DNA of 64,000 nucleotides, from assembly GCF_000015565.1 (NCBI RefSeq), contig NC_008786.1, positions 806,001-870,000 on the forward strand. Direction: 5' to 3'. The position numbers were made by a program, and so were the translations under genes. The notes beneath the pieces were generated by a model that saw only the letters and a program-made list of their open reading frames with translations, searched no databases and was not told where the DNA came from. Positions 27,689 through 36,883 of this stretch are shown here, one piece after another (position 1 is the stretch's first letter; each line of letters opens with the position of its first letter). This stretch comes from Verminephrobacter eiseniae EF01-2 (lineage in GTDB: Bacteria > Pseudomonadota > Gammaproteobacteria > Burkholderiales > Burkholderiaceae_C).

Positions 27689-27969
27689 AAGGGGAAAGCA
27701 AAAAAGAACGGCCGGGCGCCGATCCATCGGCCCGTCGTCTCCAGACTGCGGCCCGCTGCGGCCACCTTGTCGCCGCCCCGGTGGATCAGGTCCTCGATGC
27801 GACCCTGAATGCGGCCCTGACCCACCAGACGCCCGGAAGGTAGCTGACGCCGCATCGGCAAACGGGCGGCATCCGAAGTGGACAGCCCCATTGCTTCGAG
27901 TGCCTCGGCGGCATGTTCCCTGGTATGGGTGTCGATGCGGGCGGGGGCACCGGTGTCGGCGGTGCCCAT
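27601..27969 (-). pseudogene. Possible remnant of a RelB/DinJ-type antitoxin
   Basis: The first 40 or so residues (ARIDTHTREHAAEALEAMGLSTSDAARL) resemble the N-terminal ribbon-helix-helix of DinJ antitoxins (ARID..., ...A.VL..MGLT.SD...). The rest does not, and the frame runs into the 3' end of the ATPase gene on the other strand. No toxin gene is recognisable next to it. Best seen as a decayed fragment; chance similarity cannot be excluded. Confidence 0.4.
27698..27734 (-). terminator. Candidate terminator for the minus-strand operon
   Basis: On the minus strand an imperfect stem (CGGGCCGAT / ATCGGCGCCCG) is followed by TTCTTTTTTGC. It would end transcripts coming from the oxidase-importer operon whose last gene stops at 28090. 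The loop is very tight, so the call is tentative. Confidence 0.4.
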
Positions 27970-28089
27970 GGTGACTCCCTGGCCATCGGTTTCAGCGCCT
28001 CCCTGGTGCTCACCAGGCGATCACCCATGGGGAGCGCTGTCGGAATGGCTTTCCCCATGCCTCCAGTGGTGGGCCTTGCCGAGCGCCCC

Positions 28090-29214
28090 TCAACGCTCGA
28101 TGGTCTTGTTCCAGCGCACATTCCAGGCCGGGCGGCTGGCGTTGATGCTGTCCCAGTCCACCGTGACGGCATTGCCCATCCATTGGTTGAACCGGGCCAC
28201 CAGCGCCGCGCTTTCGCCGCTGGCTGCGACCTTGGGGTTGGTCGGAATCTGCGCGCCAAACTGTAGCGCATTGGCCTGGGCCTGCGGGCCGAGCAGAAAC
28301 TCGGCCAACTTCTGCGCCAGTTCGGGCTCGCTGTTTTTGGCGATCACGCATTGTGCGGTGAGCAGCATCACCGCGCCCTCCTTGGGCTGTGCGTACTCCA
28401 CCGGAATGCCCTTGAGCTTGAGCGCCACGACGGCGGTGGGGGTCAGCGGGAACAGCGCGGCCTCGCCGGTCTGCACCATCTCGGAGATCTTGGCCGAGTT
28501 GGCGATGTACTCCAACACATTCGGGCCTATGGTGTGGCCCCAGGCTTTGAAGCCGGGCTCCACGTTCTTGTCGTTGCCGCCCTGTATGCGGTTGAACATC
28601 ATGAAGCCATGCAGCCCGAAGGTAGACGAGGGCAGCGATTGGAACACCACCCGGCCCTTGTATTTGGGGTCGGCAAGGTCCATCCACGAAGCGGGCGCGG
28701 CCCAGCCCTTGTCAGCAAACATCTTGGTGTTGTAGGCCAGGCCCGTCATGGTCAGGGACACACCGCTGGCCAGGTCGTCCCTGAAGCGGGCCGCCGGGTG
28801 GATATCGTTCAGGTGCGGGTTGGGGCGCTGCCTTTCGCACAGGCCCATGCCGATGGCGCGCACCATGATGCCGTCGTCCAGGAACATCAGGTGCATCTGC
28901 GGCCGCTCTTTGTGGGCCCGGGCCTTGGCCAAGATGTCGGAGGAGGTGCCGGGCACCACCACGACCCGGACCCCATACTGCTTTTCAAAGGCCGGGAATG
29001 CGTGCTGCGTGTAAGTCCGCTCCATCAAGCCGCCGTTCATGCCGATGTAGAGGGTTTTGGTTTGCCCGACGGCGCTGCCGGCGAGCATGCTTGCCACGGC
29101 GGCTGCCAGGAGTTTGCCGCGCACGGGGCCTGTGACGGGGCCTGTGACGGGGCTTGTAACGGGGCCTGTGACGGGGCCTGTGACGGGACCTGTGGGGCGG
29201 ACGCTAAGGCGCAT
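28090..29214 (-). CDS. Polyamine/opine-type ABC substrate-binding protein
   Basis: This 374-aa periplasmic binding protein of the PotD/iron family-1 type has a mature part starting near TKTLYIGMNGG. The signal peptide (KLLAAAVASMLAGSAVGQ) is preceded by six repeats of Gly-Pro-Val-Thr/Ser, encoded by a 12-bp tandem repeat. That makes an unusual 30-residue arm before the hydrophobic core. It is the last gene of a seven-gene minus-strand operon with the ATPase, two permeases and a three-subunit oxidase. The substrate is likely an amine, opine or amino acid that the oxidase consumes. Confidence 0.85.
   Translation of the reverse strand: MRLSVRPTGPVTGPVTGPVTSPVTGPVTGPVRGKLLAAAVASMLAGSAVGQTKTLYIGMNGGLMERTYTQHAFPAFEKQYGVRVVVVPGTSSDILAKARAHKERPQMHLMFLDDGIMVRAIGMGLCERQRPNPHLNDIHPAARFRDDLASGVSLTMTGLAYNTKMFADKGWAAPASWMDLADPKYKGRVVFQSLPSSTFGLHGFMMFNRIQGGNDKNVEPGFKAWGHTIGPNVLEYIANSAKISEMVQTGEAALFPLTPTAVVALKLKGIPVEYAQPKEGAVMLLTAQCVIAKNSEPELAQKLAEFLLGPQAQANALQFGAQIPTNPKVAASGESAALVARFNQWMGNAVTVDWDSINASRPAWNVRWNKTIER
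29123..29194 (-). repeat. 12-bp tandem repeat coding (GPVT)n before a signal peptide
   Basis: Six units of ACGGGGCCTGTG (plus strand), two of them with a base change, are translated on the minus strand as GPVT/GPVTS. Being in frame, copy-number change would alter only arm length. Confidence 0.9.
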
Positions 29215-29226
29215 GGTGGTTTCCTT

Positions 29227-30360
29227 TCAGGTGGGGATGTGGGCAGCGAACCGTTCTATCGCAAATGCCTCGATGGGCGTGCTGCTGCGGCCGTCACAGG
29301 CCAGTTCGGCCAGCACTTCGCCCACGGCCGGGCCCAACTGAAAGCCCGCGCCCGAAAAGCCAAAGCCATGGATCAGGCCGGGCCGGCGGCGGCTTTGGCA
29401 CAGCACCGGCTGGTGGTCGGGCAGATAGCCCTCGGTGCCGCTCCAGGTGCGGATGAAATGCGCGTTGCGCAGGGCCGGCAGCAGTTCGATCGCCTGCACG
29501 GCCAGCGCGGCGATGGCGCTGCGCTGCGAGCGCGCGCGCTCGGCGTCGAGCGCCAGGCCCGAGCCGCCGCCGAGCACCAGGTTGCCGCGTGCCGCCTGGC
29601 GGCAGTAGATGCTGCCGCCCTCCACGCCCAGGCTCCACGGCAGGAACATGGGCAGGGGCTCGGTCACTGCCATCGCCGGGTGGCCCGAGCGCAACGGCAC
29701 GGCTTCGCCAAATTGGGCGGCCAGTGCGCCGGCCCAGGCGCCGGCGCAGTTGAGCAGCACCGGAGCGCGCACCTGCAAATGCCGGCCTGAGCGCAGCAGG
29801 AACTGCCGGCCGTCGTGCAGCACTTCGTCGAGCGGCGTGCGTTCGTGGATTCGCGCCCCGGCCCGCTGCGCGGCCCGCGCCAGCGCGGGCGACACCAGGC
29901 GCGGGTTGGCCTGTCCGTCCTGCGGGCAGAGCGAGCCGCCCAGCGCATGGCTGCCCAGCCAGGGGCAGCGCTGGCGCAGGCTGGCGCCCGAGAGCAGTTC
30001 GAGCCCCAGGTCGAAGTCGCGGCTCAGGGCCTGGTAGCTCTCCAGCGCTTGCAGATCGGCCTGGCTGCGCGCGATCTTGAAATGGCCGCTGCGCAGGTAT
30101 TCGCCATCGGTGCCGATCAGTGCCGGCAGATCGGCCCAGATCTGGTGGGCGCGCTGCGCCAGTGGCAGTTGGCTCAGCGGGCGCCCCTGGCGCCGCACGC
30201 CGCCATAGTTCACACCGCTGGCGCGCGCGCCGCACAGGTCGTGCTCCAGCAGCAACACGTCCACGCCCTTGCGGCGCAGCGCCAGCGCGGCCGACGCGCC
30301 GACGATGCCGCCGCCCACGATGGCCACATCGGTGGCGATGATGCGGCTGCTGCTACTCAT
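29227..30360 (-). CDS. FAD-dependent amine/opine oxidase subunit (DAO family, HcnC/OoxB-like)
   Basis: This 377-aa flavoprotein has the FAD-binding motif VAIVGGGIVGASAAL near residue 14 and the DAO-family end GLIHGFGFSGAGFQLGPAVGEVLAEL. Together with the next two genes it matches the three-subunit opine oxidase / hydrogen-cyanide-synthase-type enzymes that oxidise secondary amines. The start ATG at 30360 overlaps the upstream gene by 8 bases. The substrate is unknown, but the flanking importer suggests an imported opine, proline-like or glycine-like amine. Confidence 0.82.
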   Translation of the reverse strand: MSSSSRIIATDVAIVGGGIVGASAALALRRKGVDVLLLEHDLCGARASGVNYGGVRRQGRPLSQLPLAQRAHQIWADLPALIGTDGEYLRSGHFKIARSQADLQALESYQALSRDFDLGLELLSGASLRQRCPWLGSHALGGSLCPQDGQANPRLVSPALARAAQRAGARIHERTPLDEVLHDGRQFLLRSGRHLQVRAPVLLNCAGAWAGALAAQFGEAVPLRSGHPAMAVTEPLPMFLPWSLGVEGGSIYCRQAARGNLVLGGGSGLALDAERARSQRSAIAALAVQAIELLPALRNAHFIRTWSGTEGYLPDHQPVLCQSRRRPGLIHGFGFSGAGFQLGPAVGEVLAELACDGRSSTPIEAFAIERFAAHIPT

Positions 30361-31777
30361 CGCGTGGCGGCGCTGCGGCATCAGTGCCGTCGGCGACCTG
30401 TTGCGTCTGCAGATGGAGCGGAATCGGCTTGATCGGCGCCTGCCCGCGCAGGCGGCCCACCTGCTCGACCGGCCGGCCTGTGGCCTGGGCCAGAATCTCG
30501 GCGCCCGCCAGAGCGCAGATGCGTCCCTGGCAGCGGCCCATGCCGATGCGGGTCAGGGCCTTGAGGCGGTTCATTTCATCGGCCCCGGTCTCGCGTGCGC
30601 AGGCGCGCAATTGGCCCGCCGTGATGTTCTCGCAGCGGCACAGCAGCAGTGCGTCGGGGGCCTGGGCAGCCCAGTCGGCAGGCAGGGGAAAGGCACGCGC
30701 GAGCGCCTGCCCGACGCGGCGCAGTTGGCCCAGGCGCCGCTCCAACTGCCGGGCGCGCGCGCCGTCCACCGCCCGGCCATGGTCGGCCAGCAGCGCCAGC
30801 GCTGCGCGTTCGCCCGCGCACTCCGCCGCGTCCGCACCCATGATGCCTGCGCCATCGCCGGCCAGGTAGACACCGGGCACGCTGCTGCGGCCGGCCGCAT
30901 CGTGCGCGGGCAAATGGGCGTGCTCGGCCGGTGACCAGACAAAGCGGCAGTCCAGCAGGTCGGCCAGTTGGGTTTCCGAGCGCAGCCCATGGCCCAGGCC
31001 GATGGCATCGCAGGCCAGGCGGTGCTGCTGCGCGCCATCGCTCCAGACCACGGCACTGACCCGGGCATCGCCTTGCACCCGCACCGGGCGGATGCCCCTG
31101 TGGATGGGCACGCCATGCGCGCGCAGCCAAGCCACACAGTGCAAGCCCCTGGCCAGGATGGCGGGTTCTGCGAGCAGCGCGGGCACGGCGGCAAGTTGGT
31201 CGGCCCGGCGGGCGGTGTCGAGCACCGCAGCCACCCGGGTGCCGGCGCATCGCGCGTATTGGCAGGCCACCAGGTACAGCAGCGGCCCGGTGCCCATCAG
31301 CACCACGTTGCGGCCTATGGCGCAGCCCTGGAATTTCAGCGCCACCTGCGCTGCGCCCAGCGTGTACACGCCGGGCAGCGTCCAGCCGGGAACGGGCAGC
31401 ACCCGGTCGGTGGCGCCGCTGGCCACGATCAACGGGCCGTAACGCAGTGTGCGCGTGGTTTGCGTGGGGCCATGCAGCAGATCGAGTTGGCCGCCTTCGG
31501 CGTTCCACACCAGGCTGTCGCTTTGGTAGTCGATCTGCGCTTGCAGTCCGTCGAGCGTGCGGTGCAGGGCCGTGGCGCGCGCAGCCTGGCTGCCATACAG
31601 CGCCCGGGGCGGGCGCTGGAAATGGGCCGGCGGGCGCCGGTACACCTGCCCGCCGCCGCGCGCGGCCTCGTCGATCAGCACCGGCCGCAGGCCATGCGCT
31701 GCCAGCGTCTGCGCCGCACGGATGCCGGCGGGGCCGGCGCCCACGATGACGGCTTGCAGCGGCGTTGTCGAGGTCAT
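30353..31777 (-). CDS. FAD/NAD-binding oxidase subunit with BFD-like [2Fe-2S] domain (HcnB/OoxA-like)
   Basis: This 474-aa protein has a dinucleotide-binding N-terminus (QAVIVGAGPAGIRAAQ), a second binding motif in the middle (GRNVVLMGTGPLLYLVA) and a C-terminal bacterioferritin-associated-ferredoxin-like cluster domain (CRCENIT ... GRCQGRIC). This is the layout of the large subunit in HcnABC and opine oxidases. ATG 31777 overlaps the small ferredoxin gene's stop by ATGA. It would pass electrons between flavins and the [2Fe-2S] subunit. Confidence 0.83.
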   Translation of the reverse strand: MTSTTPLQAVIVGAGPAGIRAAQTLAAHGLRPVLIDEAARGGGQVYRRPPAHFQRPPRALYGSQAARATALHRTLDGLQAQIDYQSDSLVWNAEGGQLDLLHGPTQTTRTLRYGPLIVASGATDRVLPVPGWTLPGVYTLGAAQVALKFQGCAIGRNVVLMGTGPLLYLVACQYARCAGTRVAAVLDTARRADQLAAVPALLAEPAILARGLHCVAWLRAHGVPIHRGIRPVRVQGDARVSAVVWSDGAQQHRLACDAIGLGHGLRSETQLADLLDCRFVWSPAEHAHLPAHDAAGRSSVPGVYLAGDGAGIMGADAAECAGERAALALLADHGRAVDGARARQLERRLGQLRRVGQALARAFPLPADWAAQAPDALLLCRCENITAGQLRACARETGADEMNRLKALTRIGMGRCQGRICALAGAEILAQATGRPVEQVGRLRGQAPIKPIPLHLQTQQVADGTDAAAPPRDE

Positions 31778-32097
31778 GTGGCGACTGCGTCCGTGGCACC
31801 GGTGCGCAGGGCCATGCCCGGCGCGATAAAGCTCGTGCAGGCGCGCAACCGCCGACCGCCGTCGGTCTGCACCCAGCAGTCCTGGCAGGCGCCGATCAGG
31901 CAAAAGCCGGCGCGCGGCTGGCCACTGAATTCATTGCGCCGCAATTGGGCGCAGTGCGTCAGGATGGCGGTCAGCACCGTGTCGCCGGCCAAGGCCAGAG
32001 CGGGCTGGCCGTCCAGCGTGAAGGGCACGGGCGGGCGCTCGTGCTCTGCCACGCGCTGCAGCAAGGGGCGGGATGGGGGCATGGTCACGGTGCGCAT
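31774..32097 (-). CDS. Small [2Fe-2S] oxidase subunit (HcnA/OoxC-like)
   Basis: This 107-aa ferredoxin-like protein has cysteines in GFCLIGACQDCWV and RACTSF that fit the Cx4CxxC...C cluster binding of the Fer2_4 family. Start 32097 directly abuts the permease stop; an internal ATG at 32079 is possible. It is the smallest of the three oxidase subunits, and all three genes overlap, which indicates stoichiometric production. Confidence 0.82.
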   Translation of the reverse strand: MRTVTMPPSRPLLQRVAEHERPPVPFTLDGQPALALAGDTVLTAILTHCAQLRRNEFSGQPRAGFCLIGACQDCWVQTDGGRRLRACTSFIAPGMALRTGATDAVAT

Positions 32098-32892
32098 TCA
32101 TTGCCGCCCGACCAGCACCCGGTCGAGCCCGTACACCCGGTCGAGCAGCACCATCGCACAGGCCGTCAGCGCCACCATCAGGGCCGACACGGCGGCCATC
32201 AGCGGGTCGATCGACTCGGTGGCGTACATGTACATGCGCACCGGCAGCGTCACCGTGCTGGGCGAGGTGACGAAGATCGACAGCGTCACCTCATCGAAGC
32301 TGTTGATGAACGCCAGCATCCAGCCGCCGGTCACGCCCGGCGCGATCATCGGCAGCGTGATGCGCCTGAACACCGTGGCCTGGCTTGCGCCCAGCGACAG
32401 CGCCGCATGTTCGGCACTGCGGTCGAAGCCCACCAATGCCGCCGCCACCAGACGCAGCGTGTAGGGCGTGATGATGAGCGCATGTGCCAGCACCAGCCAG
32501 CCAAAGTGGCCCGTGCCATCGATGAGCGCAAACAGGCGCAGCAGGGCTACGCCCAGCACCAGGTGCGGGATGATCAGCGGCGACAGGAACAGACCGTTGA
32601 GCCAGCCGCGCCCCGGGAACATGTAGCGGGTCATCGCAATGCCCGCAGGCACGGCCAGCACCGTGGCCAATGTGGCCGAGGCCAGGGCCAGCCACAGGCT
32701 GTTCCAGAACGACTGCACGAAGTCCGGGTGCTCGAACACCGCCCGGAACCAGCGCAACGAGAACCCGGTGGTCGGCAGGGTGAGCGTGTCGTGCGGCGTG
32801 AACGCCACCAGGCACACCCCCAGCAGCGGCGCCAGCATGAAGGCGATGACCAGGGCGTTGAACGCCAGGGCGATGGGGCCGTTTTTTGGCAT
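32098..32892 (-). CDS. Polyamine-type ABC permease (PotC class)
   Basis: This 264-aa inner-membrane permease has about six hydrophobic helices and the EAA loop HAALSLGASQATVFRRITLPMIAPG. A PotC-like FINSFDEVTLSIFVTSP segment follows. It lies 4 bases downstream of the partner permease. Confidence 0.9.
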   Translation of the reverse strand: MPKNGPIALAFNALVIAFMLAPLLGVCLVAFTPHDTLTLPTTGFSLRWFRAVFEHPDFVQSFWNSLWLALASATLATVLAVPAGIAMTRYMFPGRGWLNGLFLSPLIIPHLVLGVALLRLFALIDGTGHFGWLVLAHALIITPYTLRLVAAALVGFDRSAEHAALSLGASQATVFRRITLPMIAPGVTGGWMLAFINSFDEVTLSIFVTSPSTVTLPVRMYMYATESIDPLMAAVSALMVALTACAMVLLDRVYGLDRVLVGRQ

Positions 32893-32896
32893 GCGC

Positions 32897-33757
32897 TCAG
32901 CCCAGTGCCTTTTTGTAATGGCCTTCCAGCAGCCGGTGGTAGCTGAGCATCACGACCAGATTGGCCAGCAGCAAGGTCAGCGCAATCGCGGCGCCCAGCG
33001 GCCAGTTCAGCGCGTGCAGGTATTCGTCGTACACCACGGTGGCCACCATCTTCAGGCGCCGCCCGCCGAGCAGACCGGGAATGGCAAACGAGCTGGCCGC
33101 CAGACCAAACACGATCAGACTGCCCGACAAAATGCCGGGCAGCACCTGCGGCAGCACGATGCGGCGCAGCGTGGTCAGCGGCGTGGCCTGTAGCGACAGC
33201 GCAGCGTTCTCCACCCCGGGGTCGAGCTTTTGCAGCGAGGTCCACACCGGAATCACCATGAACGGCAGCATCACATGCACCAAGGCCACCACGACCGCGA
33301 TCTCGGTGTAGAGCATCTTCACGGGGCCGATACCGATGCGCTGCAGCGCGCCGTTGACCAGCCCCTCGGGCCCCAGCAGCAGGCTCCAGCCAAAAGCCCG
33401 CACCACCACCGACACCAGCAGCGGAGCCAGCACCACCAGCAGCAAGATGGTGCGCCAGGGCTTGCCCATGCGGCTCAGAATCCAGGCCTCGGGCGCGCCG
33501 ATGAGCACGCAGATCAGCGTGACCAGAGCGGCCATCCAGAAGGTGCGCCAGAAGATGGCGTGGTAGTACCCGTCGGTAAACACCTGGGCGTAATGCTCCA
33601 GCGTGAACGTGCCGGCCTTCACCCCGGTGGCCGGGTCGAACATGTTCAACGACAGCACCGCCGTCAGCGCCAGCGGCACCAGCAGCAGCGCGGCAAACAG
33701 CACCAGGGCCGGGCCGGACAGCCACCAGGGAACGGCCCTCGGGTGCAGCAGGTTCAT
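32897..33757 (-). CDS. Polyamine-type ABC permease (PotB class)
   Basis: This 286-aa inner-membrane permease has the EAA loop ENAALSLQATPLTTLRRIVLPQ and a later segment PGLLGGRRLKMVATVVYDEY, typical of the PotB class. ATG 33757 overlaps the ATPase stop by ATGA. It acts with the PotC-class partner and the ATPase. Confidence 0.9.
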   Translation of the reverse strand: MNLLHPRAVPWWLSGPALVLFAALLLVPLALTAVLSLNMFDPATGVKAGTFTLEHYAQVFTDGYYHAIFWRTFWMAALVTLICVLIGAPEAWILSRMGKPWRTILLLVVLAPLLVSVVVRAFGWSLLLGPEGLVNGALQRIGIGPVKMLYTEIAVVVALVHVMLPFMVIPVWTSLQKLDPGVENAALSLQATPLTTLRRIVLPQVLPGILSGSLIVFGLAASSFAIPGLLGGRRLKMVATVVYDEYLHALNWPLGAAIALTLLLANLVVMLSYHRLLEGHYKKALG

Positions 33758-34851
33758 GGCGCCGCCTCGGTCGCCCCATCGGCCAGATCCGCATCATCGG
33801 CGGGCAGCAGGCGCATACAGTGGTCGGGCCAGTCCAGGCCGGTGCGATCGCCCTCGTGCAAGGCGTTGCGGCCATCGTTGGGCGCCAGCACCATCAACTC
33901 GCCCACCGCGCTGCCCACGCGGTAGAGCCACTGGCTGCCCAGGAAGAAACGTTCGCACACCGCGCCATCGAGCCGGCCTTGCGCGACAGGCACGATTTGC
34001 AGCTTCTCGGGCCGCACGCTCAGCAGCACCGCCGCGCCCGGGTCGAAGCGCGGGCCTTGCACGGCCACCTCCACGGTGAGCGGGCCCACCGTCACCTGCG
34101 TGCGCGCAGCGCTGGCGCCGACCGTGCCGGGCAGCAGGTTGGCCTTGCCCACGAAGGTGGCGATGAAGCGCGTGCGCGGGTGCTCGTACACGCGCTGCGG
34201 GTGGTCGATCTGCGTGGCGCGGCCGGCCTGCATCACCACCACACGGTCGCTGATCGACATGGCCTCGCTCTGGTCATGCGTGACCATCACCGTGGTCGTG
34301 CCCACCTTGCGCTGGATCTGGCGCAACTCGAACTGCATCTCCTCGCGCAGCTTGGCATCGAGGTTGGACAGGGGCTCGTCCAGCAGCAAAACCGCAGGCT
34401 CGATCACCAGCGCGCGCGCCAGCGCCACACGCTGGCGCTGGCCGCCCGATAGCTCGCGCGGGTAACGACCGGCCTGCTGCTCCAGATGCACCAACGCCAG
34501 CGCCAAGGCCGTGCGTTCGCGCCGCTCGGCCTTGGGCAGCTTGCGCATCTCCAGGCCGAAGCCCACATTGTCGGCCACCGTCATGTGGGCAAACAGCGCG
34601 TAGCTCTGAAACACGATGCCCAGGCCACGCGTGTTGGCCTTGGCATGGGTGATGTCGCGGCCATCGAGTGCGATGCGCCCGCTGCTGACGGTCACGAAGC
34701 CGGCCACCATTTGCAGCGTGGTGGTCTTGCCGCAGCCCGATGGCCCGAGCAGGGAGACGAACTCGCCTTTTTCCACCGCCAGGTTCATCGCCGACACGGC
34801 GCAGGCATTGCCGTAGAACTTGCTCAAGTCGGTCAGTTGCAGGAAGGACAT
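33754..34851 (-). CDS. Polyamine-type ABC ATPase (PotA class)
   Basis: This 365-aa ATPase with C-terminal TOBE domain has Walker A GPSGCGKTT, signature [15 protein letters not shown], Walker B VLLLDEPLSNLDA and H-loop VTHDQSEAM. The C-terminal 100 residues (VRPEKLQIV) are the MalK/PotA regulatory fold. It is the first gene of the minus-strand importer-oxidase operon; no clear promoter was found upstream. Confidence 0.92.
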   Translation of the reverse strand: MSFLQLTDLSKFYGNACAVSAMNLAVEKGEFVSLLGPSGCGKTTTLQMVAGFVTVSSGRIALDGRDITHAKANTRGLGIVFQSYALFAHMTVADNVGFGLEMRKLPKAERRERTALALALVHLEQQAGRYPRELSGGQRQRVALARALVIEPAVLLLDEPLSNLDAKLREEMQFELRQIQRKVGTTTVMVTHDQSEAMSISDRVVVMQAGRATQIDHPQRVYEHPRTRFIATFVGKANLLPGTVGASAARTQVTVGPLTVEVAVQGPRFDPGAAVLLSVRPEKLQIVPVAQGRLDGAVCERFFLGSQWLYRVGSAVGELMVLAPNDGRNALHEGDRTGLDWPDHCMRLLPADDADLADGATEAAP

Positions 34852-34980
34852 GCACGGGTCTTTGGAGATGGCTGTCTGCGCACCGCGCGAAGGTGCCGAT
34901 CAGACCGATGGCCGTGCCGGCCGGTTCGATCCGCATGGCGCGATCGCGTGCATCAGGGTGGTGCATCGAACGGGCGGGCC

Positions 34981-35144
34981 TAGTGTCGCGTCACGGATCA
35001 TCTGTCGGTCTGCGCTGGCCATCGAAGCGCATCGCGGCGTTGCATCGCTTGCCAATACGCTCGGTATTGGCTGCGCGATGCGCCTTGCGCTGCGCTCCGA
35101 TGGCTGCGCGCAGCCTACGACATCTGATCCGTGACGCGACACTA
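34981..35144 (+). mobile_element. Hairpin MITE-like element, copy 1
   Basis: This 164-bp element has terminal inverted repeats beginning TAGTGTCGCGTCACGGATCA. The whole element is an imperfect palindrome centred on GCCAATAC-gctcg-GTATTGGC, so the two halves could form one long hairpin. Both ends carry TA in a CTAG context, as expected for IS630/mariner-like insertion at TA. There is no coding capacity. Two more copies lie at 35903 and 36884. Confidence 0.8.
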
Positions 35145-35304
35145 GCGCTTCCGATTCAATCTACTGCAAGCAGCGGGCCAGGCCGCATCGGGTATTCCAT
35201 TACAGATCACCGTATGAATGGACGACATCGACAACCCACGAGACCCCGGTGCCCATCGATCCCGGGGGTTTTCTCGACCATTCGAAAAGCATGAGGTCGC
35301 GCCA

Positions 35305-35352
35305 TGCCGGTGCCGGTGCCGGTGCCGGTGCCGGTGCCGGTGCCGGTGCCGG
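35305..35352 (+). repeat. Hexanucleotide repeat GCCGGT
   Basis: About eight consecutive GCCGGT units lie in non-coding DNA between the importer operon and the broken cytochrome gene. Confidence 0.9.
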
Positions 35353-35902
35353 GCCGGGCCGGGCCGCCAATGTCTACGCCAAAGAACGGGGGGCTGACAC
35401 AGGATGATGTACAGGATGCTCACGGATGCGCAGGGCCGGCCCGCACACGCGCCAGCGCCTGCGGCAGGTCGCGCCATGCGGCCCGCCCGGGGGCATGGCG
35501 CGCGCGCATATGGCTTGCCAGTTCGATGATCTGCGCATCGCTGAGCGCCGCGCCGAAGGCGGGCATGAAGCCGATGTCATGCGCCGCAGGCTCGCGGATG
35601 CCATGCACGATGACCTGCAACAGGTTGTCGGGCCGGTCGCTGTGCAGCTTGCTGTTGAGCGCCAGCGGCACATTCAGGCCGAGCAATGTGGGGCCGTCGC
35701 CGTCATGGTGGCAGGCGGAGCAGGCACCGTCGAACAGCCGCTGGGCCGGACCGGGCAGCGGGGCCTGTGCGGCGGCGTTGTCCACGACAGCGCGCGCCCG
35801 GGCTTGGGTCTGGGCCGCTGGCGCACTGGCGCTGAACGAGGCCAGGTACCGGGCCAGCGCATGGATGTCGGCGTCAGGCAATGGCGCCAGTGCGCGCACC
35901 AC

Positions 35903-36066
35903 TGGTGTCGTGTCACCGATCATCTGTCGGTCTGCGCTGGCCATCGAAGCGCATCGCGGCGTTGCATCGCTTGCCAATACGCTCGGTATGGGCCGCGCTA
36001 TGCGCCTTGCGCTGCGCTCCGATGGCTGCGCGCAGCCTACGACATCTGATCAGTGACACGACACTA
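35903..36066 (+). mobile_element. Hairpin MITE-like element, copy 2 (inside the cytochrome gene)
   Basis: This 164-bp copy has the same orientation as copy 1 and differs at only a handful of bases. At the left end CGCG has become CGTG and at the right end CGCG has become CACG, a matched change that keeps the stem paired. The left target dinucleotide reads TG instead of TA. It separates heme domains 2 and 3. Confidence 0.8.
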
Positions 36067-36883
36067 GCGCCATCGGGCCGGCGGCACTGCCGTGCTCCGG
36101 GCTGTGGCCGTGGCGCAGGTAGCTGTAGAGCGCTGCGGCGTCCCATGGCACGGGCGCCTTGGACAGGCCCGTGAGCGCGGGCGCCTCCCAGCCGTCGACC
36201 ATGGCGCCCGAGAGCCAGGCCGCGCCGCCCTGCTCCGCTCCGCGCGCGTTGCGCGGCGTGTGGCAGGCGCCGCAATGGCCCAGGCCCTGTGCCAGGTAGG
36301 CGCCCCGGTTCCATTCGGGCGAGCGGCCGGGGTCGGGCTGCCAGGGGCGGGGGTCGTGGAACAGTGCGTTCCAGCCGGCCAGCAGCGGGCGCAGGTTGAA
36401 CGGGAAGGCCAACTGCGTCGCCGGAACCTCCGAGCGCTGCGGCGGCTGGGCCATCAGCCAGGCGTAGAGCGCGGTCAGGTCGGCGTCGCCGATCTTCGCG
36501 AACGCGGTATACGGGAACGCCGGGTACAGGTGCCGGCCGTCGCGCGCGATGCCCTCGCGCAGCGCGCGCTGAAAGGCGCTGAAGGACCATTGGCCGATGC
36601 CGGTTTCGGCATCCGGCGTGAGGTTGGTGCTGTAGACGGTGCCAAAGGGCGTGGCCAGGCCGCGTCCGCCCGCATTCGGCCTGCCGCCGGCAGCGGTGTG
36701 GCAGCCCGCGCAGTTGCCGGCAGCGGCCAGCAGCCGGCCGCGTTCGATGGTGGCGGCGCTGTAGACCGAGGCCCCTGCCATCTGCGCCACCGGGGCAATG
36801 GCCGGGCGCCAGCCCAACAGGGCCGCGCCCAGCGCCAAGGCGCCCGTCGCCAGCGCCCCGGCACGGGCCCGGTGGCTGCGCGC

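Larger units (their letters stand above)
34852..35419 (-). other. Intergenic region with hairpin element copy 1 and a hexanucleotide repeat
   Basis: 568 bases without a gene. It contains hairpin element copy 1 (34981-35144) and about eight units of GCCGGT (35305-35352). The importer operon promoter is presumably between 34852 and 34980, but could not be placed. Confidence 0.55.
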
